In this document: positions 30,293-38,929 of the stretch, one piece after another
Position numbering within the stretch: position 1 is the first letter of the stretch
Layout of the letters: each line of letters begins with the position of its first letter
IMG/VR virus record: IMGVR_UViG_3300008262_000238
Span: 1 to 56,728 of that record
Source: a virus
Length of the DNA: 56,728 nucleotides
Reading direction: 5' to 3' (one strand)
Notes under the pieces: model-generated
Database searches by the model: none
Told to the model about the DNA's origin: nothing
The model's input: only the letters and a program-made list of their open reading frames with translations
Made by a program: the position numbers and the translations under genes

Positions 30293-30723
30293 TATTTTTT
30301 GTATCCACCTCCGAAACTATGACCACTTTTCATACCTCCGACCATTGGTTCCATAATGTTTTTATAGAATTTAGATTTGTGAAATCTACTTGGTTCTGCC
30401 TCAAATTTAAACATTGGCATTCCTTTTGAAGTTGTTGTGATTCTAACATCACCTCTATAATTAGAGTCTTTAGCCTTCTCTAAAACTGACTCAATTGAGT
30501 TAATAAGATCTTCTTCCTCAAGACCGTTTTCTTCCAAAAGGTCTTCCATTCTTCTAATTAGATCTGTTTTAAGTTCCTCAAGTTCTTCTTTTCCAGGACC
30601 AAACATACCTTCTTCCATTTCACCATGCATACCTTCTTCCATATCCATATGCTGAGTTTCAGTAATAATTCTTTCTATTAGGTCTGTTAATTCACTTTCC
30701 GTTAATCTTATAACTTTTTTCAT
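30292..30723 (-). CDS. class A tagged protein with Met/Glu repeats (143 aa)
   Basis: The N-terminus VIRLTESELTDLIERIITE is a class A tag (L-T-E, I-T-E). It is followed by repeats MEEGMHGEMEEGMFGPGKEE and a Gly-rich C-terminus (GGMKSGHSFGGGYKK). Unknown function. Confidence 0.82.
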   Translation of the reverse strand: MKKVIRLTESELTDLIERIITETQHMDMEEGMHGEMEEGMFGPGKEELEELKTDLIRRMEDLLEENGLEEEDLINSIESVLEKAKDSNYRGDVRITTTSKGMPMFKFEAEPSRFHKSKFYKNIMEPMVGGMKSGHSFGGGYKK

Positions 30724-30779
30724 AATATTTTTTTGTTTTTTAATTATTTATCTATAAATATATTGGTTTTATAAAAAAA

Positions 30780-31274
30780 TCATTCTCCACGTAATTGAGG
30801 TATAACATTTTCAGAAAAAAACATACTAAATTCGTGTTCAATCGCTTGAATTTTATCTTTCAATCTAACGTCTTCATCTGATAATACACTATAAAAATCA
30901 AAATCTAAGAAATACCCGTTTAAGTTTGTAATAATTACCCCCAAATATTCATCTCCATCAAATTTAAGTTCACCATAATAATAAATGTTATCACCATCAG
31001 TTGATTCTTCACTAAACGTAAACTGAACAGGTAAACGAGAAATATAATCTGTGAATACCTCACCTTCTCTTTCATCATATTTTTCGGTAGGATCCACAAA
31101 CTCATCAGGTCTTCCTCCCTTATTCATATAATCAGAATAATTTTTTAAATATCTCTTTTCATCAATAGTTAATGATTCATAACCACCATCAGACATTTTA
31201 TCTAATATTGAGTCAGTTTTTTCTTGACTCTCAATTATTCTATTATATTGGGATTCTGTAATTAAGAATTTCAT
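30780..31274 (-). CDS. class B tagged protein (164 aa)
   Basis: MKFLITESQYNRIIESQEK is a class B tag with I-T-E. The body is acidic with a beta-rich second half. Its ATG overlaps the stop of the 96-aa gene upstream by 4 bp. Confidence 0.82.
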   Translation of the reverse strand: MKFLITESQYNRIIESQEKTDSILDKMSDGGYESLTIDEKRYLKNYSDYMNKGGRPDEFVDPTEKYDEREGEVFTDYISRLPVQFTFSEESTDGDNIYYYGELKFDGDEYLGVIITNLNGYFLDFDFYSVLSDEDVRLKDKIQAIEHEFSMFFSENVIPQLRGE

Positions 31275-31561
31275 TTTTTCATATAATTCATATATGCATT
31301 TTCCGCATAATCCAAAAATTTATCACCATAAATACGAACTAATCTGTTCATTATTAATTGAGGATTTTTTCTCATATACCTTAAAACATCATTTGGTATT
31401 TGTTCTTCATATTTACCAAACATTTTTTGGATCTGAACTTCCCTTGGTTGTTTCCCAACTTCTGGCTCAACACTAAATGAATTTTCATCATCAAATTCAA
31501 ATTCTTCTTTGATAACTTTAGTTAGTGCTTTTTTTATTATGTTATTTGACACATTTTTCAT
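31271..31561 (-). CDS. class C tagged protein (96 aa)
   Basis: The N-terminus NNIIKKALTKVIKEEFEFDD ends in I-K-E. The start at 31561 is preferred because it opens the tag and lies 4 bp after a TATTTAT box. A longer frame would overlap the upstream gene by 130 bp. Confidence 0.82.
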   Translation of the reverse strand: MKNVSNNIIKKALTKVIKEEFEFDDENSFSVEPEVGKQPREVQIQKMFGKYEEQIPNDVLRYMRKNPQLIMNRLVRIYGDKFLDYAENAYMNYMKK

Positions 31562-31565
31562 ACAT

Positions 31566-31572
31566 ATAAATA
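31566..31572 (-). promoter_or_regulatory. TATTTAT box
   Basis: It lies 4 bp before the ATG at 31561 and just within the gap after the 187-aa gene. Confidence 0.55.
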
Positions 31573-31580
31573 CTTTGTTT

Positions 31581-32144
31581 TTATAAAAGTTCCACATAAA
31601 TCTCGTCAGGACTAAAACTATAATTTTTACCACATATTTTATATCCCATATCCTGTATCGTATCCCTAATATCCGTATACACCTCATTCCAAATATTATC
31701 AGGAATTTCATCTATGTAAAGTAGACTATAATAATGTCCATCATCAAAAAATTCACCATCTAAAATTTGAAATTTTATTTCAAAGGAATTATCCCTATCA
31801 ACTTCTGAAATTTTTACTATCTTAAAGGTAAAGTCATATTCACCAACATATATTCCCATATCCTCCAAATCATTAGTTGTAAGAACTCTACCTTCATAAT
31901 TATTTTTTATTTCTTCCAATATGGTATCAAAACCACCATACCACTCAACGATCCATTCTTCTAATAATCCATAATGTTCCAAACCAACTGATTTTGCTAA
32001 CGCCAAATTGGCTTTTGGTTTTATTCCCATGGATTTTTGCTTATCCCATAATTTGAATATCTTGGATTTAAGTTTATCTGATGGAGTATAAAATAAACTT
32101 TCCTTTATAACTCGTCTAACTATTTTATTTAATGGTGTTTTCAT
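31581..32144 (-). CDS. class C tagged protein, LWDKQKS family copy 1 (187 aa)
   Basis: The tag LNKIVRRVIKES (I-K-E) is followed by FKLWDKQKSMGIKPKANLAL, an equivalent of which occurs in the gene directly upstream. Both then carry a W-Y-G-G motif, V-L-T-T-N-D-L and a beta-rich end. Unknown function. A 4-bp overlap links the two genes. Confidence 0.82.
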   Translation of the reverse strand: MKTPLNKIVRRVIKESLFYTPSDKLKSKIFKLWDKQKSMGIKPKANLALAKSVGLEHYGLLEEWIVEWYGGFDTILEEIKNNYEGRVLTTNDLEDMGIYVGEYDFTFKIVKISEVDRDNSFEIKFQILDGEFFDDGHYYSLLYIDEIPDNIWNEVYTDIRDTIQDMGYKICGKNYSFSPDEIYVELL

Positions 32145-32704
32145 ATGTGTATTGTTATGTGATCCAAATATGAACCAAACCCATATTCTTTAGCAACTGA
32201 ATCTATTAATTCCTTAACCAAATCTTTTATCTCATAGGATATCTCCCATCTAATTTCATCATCTATTGATTCTATGTCAGTTAAATCCAACCAGTCACCT
32301 GTTGTTATTAACTCAACCCCACCATCAATAATTTTCATAACGGCAATAATCTCAACCCCACCTTGTTGGGTATTGCGAAGACTCATTTCCTTTATTCTAA
32401 AACTGAATTCGTATCCACCAACATTGATCTCTAAATTTCTTAAATCATCTGTAGTTAAGTGTTTATTTACTAATTTATTTTTAATTTTTGAATATACTTT
32501 ATCAACTCCACCATACCAATCAACTAATATCGTATTTAAATCATATTCACCAAGCTTAAATGTATGTTTTAAGGCGGAATTAATTTTAGGTTTTATACCT
32601 AAAGATTTTTGCTTATCCCACAACTTAAATAAAGTTTTTCTGGCATATTCTTTTAATTTTAGATACTCACTTTCCAATAAAACCTTACGAATAATATCTC
32701 TCAT
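32141..32704 (-). CDS. class C tagged protein, LWDKQKS family copy 2 (187 aa)
   Basis: The tag RDIIRKVLLES (L-L-E) is followed by FKLWDKQKSLGIKPKINSAL. It has the same length and layout as its neighbour, so it is a tandem duplication with diverged ends. Confidence 0.82.
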   Translation of the reverse strand: MRDIIRKVLLESEYLKLKEYARKTLFKLWDKQKSLGIKPKINSALKHTFKLGEYDLNTILVDWYGGVDKVYSKIKNKLVNKHLTTDDLRNLEINVGGYEFSFRIKEMSLRNTQQGGVEIIAVMKIIDGGVELITTGDWLDLTDIESIDDEIRWEISYEIKDLVKELIDSVAKEYGFGSYLDHITIHI

Positions 32705-32758
32705 ATGAAATAAATATCAATTAAACATTTTACAATACCATAAATTAATCATAAACTT

Positions 32759-33202
32759 ATGAAAACAAATAAAAATATGGGAAAAGTACAAAATGGTGAT
32801 GTAGTAACGGTACATTACACAGGAAAATTGGAAGATGGATCCGTTTTTGATTCATCATTAAGTGAAGGTAGAACACCAATTACCGTTAAATTGGGTGAAG
32901 GTACTCTAATTAAAGGATTTGAAGAAGGTCTACTTGGAATGGAAGTTGGAGAAAAGAAAACCGTAAACATATCTCCAGATAATGCTTATGGATTTAAGAA
33001 TGAAGGGATGATTAATGAAGTTGCAAAAACTCAAGTACCTGAAGGAGTTAATGTTGGTGATATGTTGCAAGCAAATACACCTGCTGGACCTGTCAATGTT
33101 AGAGTTGTTGAAGTTAGGGATGAGGTTATTGTAATTGATGCAAACCACCCTTTGGTTGATAAGACTTTAATTTTTGATCTTGAGATTGTTGGGATCAATT
33201 AA
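32759..33202 (+). CDS. FKBP-type peptidyl-prolyl isomerase, SlyD-like (147 aa)
   Basis: VVTVHYTGKLEDGSVFDSS, then LIKGFEEGLLGMEVGEKKTV and P-D-N-A-Y-G are the FKBP core, with an insert-in-flap segment as in SlyD. The metal-binding His tail of SlyD is absent. It catalyses prolyl cis-trans isomerisation and acts as a folding helper. Rare in phages, so probably host-acquired. An alternative start is the ATG 18 bp downstream (MGKVQ). Confidence 0.93.
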   Translation: MKTNKNMGKVQNGDVVTVHYTGKLEDGSVFDSSLSEGRTPITVKLGEGTLIKGFEEGLLGMEVGEKKTVNISPDNAYGFKNEGMINEVAKTQVPEGVNVGDMLQANTPAGPVNVRVVEVRDEVIVIDANHPLVDKTLIFDLEIVGIN

Positions 33203-33204
33203 AT

Positions 33205-33238
33205 AAAAAAAGGTGAGATTATGTCTCACCTTTTTTTA
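33205..33238. terminator. bidirectional terminator
   Basis: AGGTGAGA/TCTCACCT with flanking A and T runs. Confidence 0.85.
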
Positions 33239-33667
33239 TTCTACATCAATTTTAAGTTCAATACTAACTATTTTTACTGTATAAAAATTTTCACTCCATC
33301 CAGGTTTGAATTTTATTTGATAATCTTCAGGTAATGCATTATAGATATCATTTAAATCGTTAGACATTTTTTCAGTGAATTTAATTCCGTACTTCTTATC
33401 ATCAATCAATGGGAGTAATGTTGAGAAACCGTATCTATCATAAAAACTTTTTAATGATTCCCTATCCCACAACTGATTTCTTTTATGTTCGTCTCCCGCA
33501 TATTCAAAAAACTTATCATAATCAATTATTATTTTAACAAAAAGAACCAGATCAAATTTATCATATTCATTTTCATTAACCATAATACCTTTAATAAATG
33601 GGTATTTCCTTTTAATACCCCTTGCAAGCATCTCAAAAGCTTTATTTTGTTTTTTGGTTAATTCCAT
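33236..33667 (-). CDS. KYPFI family protein 1 (143 aa)
   Basis: KRKYPFIKGIMVNENEYD places the KYPFI motif near residue 22. The rest follows the family pattern with F-V-K-I-I-I-D-Y. It is the most divergent of the seven family members. A TATTTAT box lies 4 bp before the ATG, immediately downstream of a TATCTTTG box, so two promoters overlap. Confidence 0.8.
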   Translation of the reverse strand: MELTKKQNKAFEMLARGIKRKYPFIKGIMVNENEYDKFDLVLFVKIIIDYDKFFEYAGDEHKRNQLWDRESLKSFYDRYGFSTLLPLIDDKKYGIKFTEKMSNDLNDIYNALPEDYQIKFKPGWSENFYTVKIVSIELKIDVE

Positions 33668-33671
33668 AACT

Positions 33672-33678
33672 ATAAATA
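33672..33678 (-). promoter_or_regulatory. TATTTAT box next to TATCTTTG
   Basis: On the minus strand TATCTTTG is directly followed by TATTTAT, then 4 bp and the ATG. Confidence 0.55.
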
Positions 33679-33693
33679 CAAAGATAATACAAA

Positions 33694-33786
33694 TTATCTT
33701 TTGTTGTATTTAAAATATTCCTTACGATCCCTAATTATTGTTATACCAATGAATAATAGTGCAAATATAAATATAAATGATTCCAT
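33694..33786 (-). CDS. 30-aa single-span membrane peptide
   Basis: MESFIFIFALLFIGITII followed by a basic tail (RDRKEYFKYNKR). Confidence 0.6.
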   Translation of the reverse strand: MESFIFIFALLFIGITIIRDRKEYFKYNKR

Positions 33787-33851
33787 ATTCTATACTTACA
33801 TACATAATACAATAAGTTAGTTAAGGTAATGTTAACAAATCTTTATTAAAT

Positions 33852-33879
33852 AAAAAACCCACCTGATGGTGGGTTTTTG
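33852..33879. terminator. terminator
   Basis: AAACCCACC/GGTGGGTTT with a TGAT loop. Confidence 0.85.
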
Positions 33880-34338
33880 TTATTTTAAGAATCTTAATTT
33901 ATATAATGTTGAATTTATTAATTCACATATCGTATCAATTTGATTTTGCAAATAGGAATCTTTACAACAATCTCTCAACCCATCAACCTTCTCATTTAGA
34001 TCTTTCATATATTTTACGGTTGATTCAGTACTACTCCATTTTTCAAAATCCATACTTTTGTACGTGTCAACAATTCCATACTTACCTTGATAAGATTCAA
34101 CTAACCCATCAATTAAAGGATCAATACCTTCGTAATATCCCTGTAGTGCGATATGTTCAGCATATGATTCTGTTTGTAGATGTAATATGTGTGATTGTGT
34201 TTGTGAGTGTAGTAATATTGATGCTAATTCTGCGAAGTCTGAAGTTTTACCTTTTGATTCTTCTTCATTTTCATCATCAACCTGTTCTAATAGTCCTCTT
34301 TTTTTCATCTCATTAAAGAGTTCTTCTTTTAAATCCAT
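33880..34338 (-). CDS. DUF5856-like, ferritin-fold protein (152 aa)
   Basis: The segment LLHSQTQSHILHLQTESYAE then H-I-A-L-Q-G-Y-Y-E-G-I and L-V-E-S-Y-Q-G-K-Y-G has the spacing of Dps/ferritin-like four-helix phage proteins (DUF5856). An acidic N-terminus precedes it. A nucleic-acid- or iron-related role is inferred only from the fold. Confidence 0.75.
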   Translation of the reverse strand: MDLKEELFNEMKKRGLLEQVDDENEEESKGKTSDFAELASILLHSQTQSHILHLQTESYAEHIALQGYYEGIDPLIDGLVESYQGKYGIVDTYKSMDFEKWSSTESTVKYMKDLNEKVDGLRDCCKDSYLQNQIDTICELINSTLYKLRFLK

Positions 34339-34368
34339 TTTTTTAAATTTTAAGTTTATTCTAAACCA

Positions 34369-34485
34369 TTATAGTTCTTTTTCAATCCTCTTTATAAGGT
34401 CATAATTTTTTTTCATTCTCATGAGATTTTTAACCAAATTTTGTCTATTTCTTTTTGGTTTTCCTTCTTTTCTTGCCTTTGCCAT
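34369..34485 (-). CDS. 38-aa basic protein
   Basis: It starts MAKARKEGKPKRNRQNLVKN, is strongly basic and helical, and starts like the 43-aa protein at 26961. A TATTTAT box lies 17 bp upstream. Confidence 0.65.
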   Translation of the reverse strand: MAKARKEGKPKRNRQNLVKNLMRMKKNYDLIKRIEKEL

Positions 34486-34520
34486 AATAGTTTATTTATA
34501 TAATAAATATCATCATAAAC

Positions 34521-34547
34521 AAAAAAACCCACCTATAAGGTGGGGTT
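34521..34547 (-). terminator. terminator
   Basis: AACCCCACCT/AGGTGGGTT stem downstream of the 62-aa gene, then T run. Confidence 0.8.
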
Positions 34548-34552
34548 AATAA

Positions 34553-34741
34553 TTATCTCATTAAACTTTCAAGTTGTTTCATAATTTTGAGTTGCCTTTG
34601 TTGTAACTCATAAATTTCTCTCTTTTGTCTATCGTTTAGATCAATTGATTCGCCTTTAATTGATGAGATTTGATTTGATAATCTTGTATGTTCATTCAAT
34701 AGTTGACCATACAAATCTGCCTTTACTTTGTTGTTGTCCAT
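34553..34741 (-). CDS. 62-aa coiled-coil protein
   Basis: Gln/Glu/Leu-rich heptads (LQQRQLKIMKQLESLM). No known motif. Confidence 0.72.
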   Translation of the reverse strand: MDNNKVKADLYGQLLNEHTRLSNQISSIKGESIDLNDRQKREIYELQQRQLKIMKQLESLMR

Positions 34742-34789
34742 AATTTAAATATAATTATTTTATTTAATAAGGAAATAATAATAAATTAT

Positions 34790-35551
34790 CTATCCTCTAC
34801 ATCTTTTTCCAAATATACCCATAAATCCTGATAATATTGAGTCTGTTTCACAATTGAAGTAATCGTTTATTTCAATACAAGATTTTGATGGGGTAAAATT
34901 TTCATCTTTTTTATTTGTACACCATTCATTTGAGATTTCCACCGCATTCCATAATGGTTCTAAAAATTTTTGTCCTTTAAAAATATTAAAAATTTTTCTT
35001 TTATCTGGTGATTTCCTTATGTCGTCCCATTTTGTTTTATTTGGGTTATTAGGATCCGATTTAATTGCAATATCCATCAAATCATTTAGGATATCATCTT
35101 CAATCCTACGATCAATAAACATACCTTCTTTAATACTTTTTTGTAATAAATCATATTGAGTCTCAATCATATTTTGATCCATATATAACTCAATCGCACG
35201 TATTAAGTTTTTAACACTATTAAGATTAGGAATAAATTCAGACCAATCGTCCCACAATTCATCATCATATCCATCATCATAAAAAATCTCAAATTGATCA
35301 TTTTTATTTAGTTCAATTAATAACCCTTGAGATATAACCTTATCATCATCACCAATAGTTTCATCTAATTTAATATATATGAAAGGATTAAATTCTTTGG
35401 TTCCCTCATCATATTTTATATCAATCGTTGGATACTTTTTTGATAGTTTATCATACGCCATTTTTAGTGTATTATAACCAACTTCAGATTCATTAATAAC
35501 TCTATCAATGATTCTTGATATATCCGCCTCCGTTAATGTTATTATTTTCAT
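34790..35551 (-). CDS. class A tagged protein (253 aa)
   Basis: The N-terminus ITLTEADISRIIDRVINES is a class A tag with L-T-E and I-N-E. The body has an acidic beta-rich part (FEIFYDDGYDDELWDDW) and a Cys-containing C-terminal part. Unknown function. Confidence 0.82.
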   Translation of the reverse strand: MKIITLTEADISRIIDRVINESEVGYNTLKMAYDKLSKKYPTIDIKYDEGTKEFNPFIYIKLDETIGDDDKVISQGLLIELNKNDQFEIFYDDGYDDELWDDWSEFIPNLNSVKNLIRAIELYMDQNMIETQYDLLQKSIKEGMFIDRRIEDDILNDLMDIAIKSDPNNPNKTKWDDIRKSPDKRKIFNIFKGQKFLEPLWNAVEISNEWCTNKKDENFTPSKSCIEINDYFNCETDSILSGFMGIFGKRCRG

Positions 35552-35563
35552 ATCTTTATATAA

Positions 35564-36175
35564 TTATTTTAATTCTTGATAAAATTTATCCGTAATACTT
35601 AATTTTGGTTTTATTAATTCATAATAATCATTATTGAAGAAGTTGATTAGATCGCTAATTGTTTTAATTTTATTAAATCTTCCTACACGGAAAAGGTTTA
35701 TAGAGTCTAAATTATAATCATAGTATGTGGAATCCCCAAAACGTTTTCCTTTAATAATATTACCATAATAAGACCCATCAAATGGTATCTCACACTCACC
35801 TTCATATAAAAATGTCGCATAACCACTAACCCATCTATCCTCAACATAATAATTAAATGATAATGTCCCATCAAAATGGTGATAAAAAACATCAACCATA
35901 GATCCATCATTATACGTATAACTCTTTTTTATTAATTCACTACCGAAGATATAATGATAAAACAAATCTTTCATTTGCTGGCAATTAAAGTTTTCAATAA
36001 TAAAAACATCTTTTAATGTTTCTATTATCAAATTCAAGTTAAAACCGGTAATTGTTTTTATCATTCCAATAGTTTTATCCTGATTATATAACGATAAAAT
36101 CAATTTTTCACTTCTAGTTTTTTTGGAAGATTCTTTAAGAATTTTATATTGGGATTCACTTATGATAAATTTCAT
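35564..36175 (-). CDS. class B tagged protein (203 aa)
   Basis: MKFIISESQYKILKESSKK is a class B tag with I-S-E. The ATG at 36175 opens the tag and sits 4 bp from a TATTTAT box; the longer frame runs through the promoter. The C-terminal half is rich in Tyr, Asp and Gly with short beta repeats. Confidence 0.82.
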   Translation of the reverse strand: MKFIISESQYKILKESSKKTRSEKLILSLYNQDKTIGMIKTITGFNLNLIIETLKDVFIIENFNCQQMKDLFYHYIFGSELIKKSYTYNDGSMVDVFYHHFDGTLSFNYYVEDRWVSGYATFLYEGECEIPFDGSYYGNIIKGKRFGDSTYYDYNLDSINLFRVGRFNKIKTISDLINFFNNDYYELIKPKLSITDKFYQELK

Positions 36176-36179
36176 AAAT

Positions 36180-36186
36180 ATAAATA
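36180..36186 (-). promoter_or_regulatory. TATTTAT box
   Basis: It lies 4 bp before the ATG at 36175. Confidence 0.5.
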
Positions 36187-36198
36187 TCCTGTAAATAC

Positions 36199-36222
36199 AA
36201 AAACCCCACATAGGTGGGGTTC
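36199..36222 (-). terminator. terminator
   Basis: AACCCCAC/GTGGGGTT then TTTG. Confidence 0.8.
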
Positions 36223-36240
36223 ATATCATTACTAAAATAA

Positions 36241-36453
36241 TCAAAGCCATTTATCCTCAAAATAAGGATAATACTTCATAAAATTTTTGTGTCTTGATAT
36301 TAACATATCGGTCTCAATAGAAATAATAAGAGACCAAATAAAGACCCCAAAATAACTAACCTCAGAAAAGGATACGAACAGGTATTTCAAAGAAATTAAG
36401 ATCACCAAAACAGATAGAACACCATTAATAAAATAAATTGTTAGATTTTTCAT
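36241..36453 (-). CDS. two-span membrane protein (70 aa)
   Basis: Two hydrophobic helices (YFINGVLSVLVILISLKYLF and VFIWSLIISIETDMLI) and a basic, aromatic C-terminus. Unknown function. Confidence 0.75.
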   Translation of the reverse strand: MKNLTIYFINGVLSVLVILISLKYLFVSFSEVSYFGVFIWSLIISIETDMLISRHKNFMKYYPYFEDKWL

Positions 36454-36465
36454 ATATAAAATGTA

Positions 36466-36936
36466 TTAAAAAGGAATGTTATTTTCAATTAGTAATTTAT
36501 CCAAACCATCAACTTCAATTCCCAATTCGGTATAAAGTTGATAGTTCAAGACATCTCTAGTACGAGATAAACCTGTAACACGACCGTGTTCTTCTTTTGT
36601 TAGCTCCACCGTTGAGGAATATTTCCTTAATAAACCTATAAATGAATCCAGACTCATATCAGGATTATTATTCAACTCAAAGAAAATATTTTTCATCGCC
36701 TTTGATCTTTGTATGAAATGATCATCAACACCTTTAACATTTGATTCAATTACTCGTTTTGATTTTAGACCTGTTCTCAATTCAGAAGAATTTGATAGAT
36801 CCCATAATGGGTTGCGATTTCGGGACATAAACATTTTGTATAAGTTAACGTCATTCTTAACTTCCCTATAACGACTTAAAAGACACTTAAAGTCTTTTAG
36901 TGTTTCCTCACACTTGAGTTTAAAATTTTCTTTCAT
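36466..36936 (-). CDS. 156-aa protein, leaderless
   Basis: A charged helical protein (MKENFKLKCEETLKDFKCLL) with no recognised motif. The ATG lies exactly 4 bp after TATATTTG, so a leaderless mRNA is expected. Unlike its neighbours it has no tag. Confidence 0.78.
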   Translation of the reverse strand: MKENFKLKCEETLKDFKCLLSRYREVKNDVNLYKMFMSRNRNPLWDLSNSSELRTGLKSKRVIESNVKGVDDHFIQRSKAMKNIFFELNNNPDMSLDSFIGLLRKYSSTVELTKEEHGRVTGLSRTRDVLNYQLYTELGIEVDGLDKLLIENNIPF

Positions 36937-36940
36937 ATTA

Positions 36941-36948
36941 CAAATATA
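36941..36948 (-). promoter_or_regulatory. TAnnTTTG promoter, 4 bp from ATG
   Basis: TATATTTG-TAAT-ATG. Confidence 0.65.
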
Positions 36949-37018
36949 GTAAAATATTTGAGAATAAAAATTTTACCCATGAATTTTATGTAATTTTTTT
37001 CTGGGATAATAGTTATAA

Positions 37019-37423
37019 TTATTCGGGAATATTTACGGCAACATACCTAACGTAAAATATACCTTTCTGATTAAAAACGTTAACCAAAATACTTTTAATT
37101 ATATCATCCAAGTTATCCCCATATCTTTCAATACTAACATTATAGGCTTCCTCATTTTCATATTCATATTCGTCATCATAACCGGCAAAAATATGAGTTA
37201 TTTTTCCAATATAACCAGATCTCATTTTAAGATCCTCCTCAATATAAACCCAATCAACTTCTTCATCAGGAAATAATTTAACGAATTCCTTAAAATCAAA
37301 ATAAATGACAATCAAATCTTCACCCACAATGTGATTATCATTTCTTTCCAATCTTATATCAACAATAAAAGGATATCTTGGTTTTAGAGAACGATATAGT
37401 TGATTTAGATATTTTTCATTCAT
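37019..37423 (-). CDS. KYPFI family protein 2 (134 aa)
   Basis: NEKYLNQLYRSLKPRYPFIV has the family start. Further shared features are I-Y-F-D-F-K-E-F-V-K-L-F-P-D-E-E-V-D, a T-H-I-F segment and a C-terminal I-K-S-I-L-V-N-V. Function unknown. Confidence 0.82.
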   Translation of the reverse strand: MNEKYLNQLYRSLKPRYPFIVDIRLERNDNHIVGEDLIVIYFDFKEFVKLFPDEEVDWVYIEEDLKMRSGYIGKITHIFAGYDDEYEYENEEAYNVSIERYGDNLDDIIKSILVNVFNQKGIFYVRYVAVNIPE

Positions 37424-37452
37424 AACAATAAATATAATAAAAAAGATTTGAG

Positions 37453-38151
37453 TTAAATATATTCTCCCGGTAATAACATACGATAAACTTCTAATCCCGT
37501 TTTTTCTTCAAACCACTCTTTGAAAAGTGGGATCCATTTCTTTCCGAATTTTTGACTTAGGTCATCATAAATCCAATCCTCAATTAATAATCTATTTTTA
37601 AACCCACCATACTCACCAAAATAAATATACGCTTCACGATCCTCTATCGTGAAAGTATATGACCCAAACGCTTTAATCTCATCCTGATAGAAATCATAAA
37701 GCTCAAACCCAACATCATAATCGGGATGTAGTCTTTGGTTAAAATAGTTTATAATAACCTCATTAACTCTTGATTCTGTAATCGTATTTTTTGTTTGATT
37801 AATATAATCGTCAATATAATTTTTTATCTTTTCTTCCAATCTATCCGTATACTCCTCCCAAAGGGAATATGACAATTCCATAGATTTACTATAATCAATA
37901 CCAATCATTTTAACCCATTCACCCATCCTAAAACCACCAGGTGTAGTAAACGTAAATTCATCAGAGCTGTTAAAGGCTAAGTCGTAAAATGTCCCATCTT
38001 TAGAAAAAGGGTATTTTATAAAGGCAACATAATTATATTTCATATACTTATATTTTTTACCCCCAAATATTTTGGTTTCATTTATAAGCATATCAAGAAA
38101 CTTATCATAAATTTTTAATTTAAATTGTGTTTCAGTTATTATGTATTTCAT
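37453..38151 (-). CDS. class B tagged protein (232 aa)
   Basis: MKYIITETQFKLKIYDKFL is a class B tag with I-T-E. The middle contains a second helix ITESRVNEVIINYFNQRL, an internal I-T-E that resembles the tag. The rest is aromatic-rich. Function unknown. Confidence 0.82.
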   Translation of the reverse strand: MKYIITETQFKLKIYDKFLDMLINETKIFGGKKYKYMKYNYVAFIKYPFSKDGTFYDLAFNSSDEFTFTTPGGFRMGEWVKMIGIDYSKSMELSYSLWEEYTDRLEEKIKNYIDDYINQTKNTITESRVNEVIINYFNQRLHPDYDVGFELYDFYQDEIKAFGSYTFTIEDREAYIYFGEYGGFKNRLLIEDWIYDDLSQKFGKKWIPLFKEWFEEKTGLEVYRMLLPGEYI

Positions 38152-38164
38152 TTACAAATATTTT

Positions 38165-38278
38165 TTAATGTGATCTATAGTTATATGTCCATTCCTCCAA
38201 CATCTTAACAAGATAATTTTCAAACACTCCTTTATGAAATCTGCGTTTAAAAAATATTGGAATCTCATTACCACTCAT
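38165..38278 (-). CDS. 37-aa peptide
   Basis: It starts MSGNEIPIFFKRRFHKGVFE. A TATTTAT box exactly 4 bp before the ATG supports it as a real gene. Confidence 0.65.
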   Translation of the reverse strand: MSGNEIPIFFKRRFHKGVFENYLVKMLEEWTYNYRSH

Positions 38279-38282
38279 ATTA

Positions 38283-38289
38283 ATAAATA
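38283..38289 (-). promoter_or_regulatory. TATTTAT box
   Basis: It lies 4 bp before the ATG at 38278. Confidence 0.55.
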
Positions 38290-38300
38290 TGGTTAAAAAT

Positions 38301-38326
38301 AAAAAACCCCACTGATGAGGTGGGGA
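38301..38326 (-). terminator. terminator
   Basis: CCCCAC/GTGGGG then TTTTTT. Confidence 0.8.
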
Positions 38327-38337
38327 TTACGTTTAAA

Positions 38338-38416
38338 AGTGTAATATAATACACTATTAGATCTTAAATTGATAAAATTCTTTTAAAATGAATTAAAAAG
38401 TGTAATATAATACACT
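38338..38416. repeat. two identical 18-bp dyads
   Basis: AGTGTAATATAATACACT occurs at 38338-38355 and again at 38399-38416, 61 bp apart. Each is an inverted repeat (AGTGTA/TACACT). The second is flanked by A and T runs, so it extends to 10 bp. Confidence 0.75.
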
Positions 38417-38429
38417 TTTTCATAAAATA

Positions 38430-38924
38430 TTATAATTCACCAGTTTCAATATAATAATTAAAGATCGTATTAAATATTTTTTTAATATACATTGGGGACA
38501 TTCTATCCAACCACACATCATATAAGTCGGTGTATTCATCATAGGCATTTCCATCTTCATCATATTCGTAAATAACAATCACAGCATAACCTTCATCATT
38601 AGATATACCAGAATTGGATAAACCAATTTGTTCAATATATGATTTATAAGTTATACCATTCTGTTCTTCTTCACCATATAATATATCTAATCCGAATTCA
38701 TGTAGATGTAATAACCTACTACCATACGCTTCTTCTTTTCTAACGGCATCCTCAATAAATTGGATCTTATTTCTGTTTGATCCAAAATAATCAGGCATAA
38801 GTTTATCAAAAACCTTAAATCCACCCAACGACTTTATTGATTGTATCAAACCCAAATCATCAATCATATTTTTAATACGATCAACAATTCCTTTTTTTTG
38901 GTTCTCATTTAAAATGATTTTCAT
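38430..38924 (-). CDS. class B tagged protein with GG module (164 aa)
   Basis: MKIILNENQKKGIVDRIKNM is a class B tag with L-N-E. It is followed by IQSIKSLGGFKVFDKLM, the G-G module otherwise found in the class C operon at 48-54 kb, so tag and module have been recombined. The C-terminal part is acidic. Confidence 0.82.
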   Translation of the reverse strand: MKIILNENQKKGIVDRIKNMIDDLGLIQSIKSLGGFKVFDKLMPDYFGSNRNKIQFIEDAVRKEEAYGSRLLHLHEFGLDILYGEEEQNGITYKSYIEQIGLSNSGISNDEGYAVIVIYEYDEDGNAYDEYTDLYDVWLDRMSPMYIKKIFNTIFNYYIETGEL

Positions 38925-38929
38925 ATATA

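Noticed and set aside
38338-38416. CRISPR-like array
   Set aside because: Only two copies of a short palindrome, no regular spacers and no cas genes anywhere in the window.
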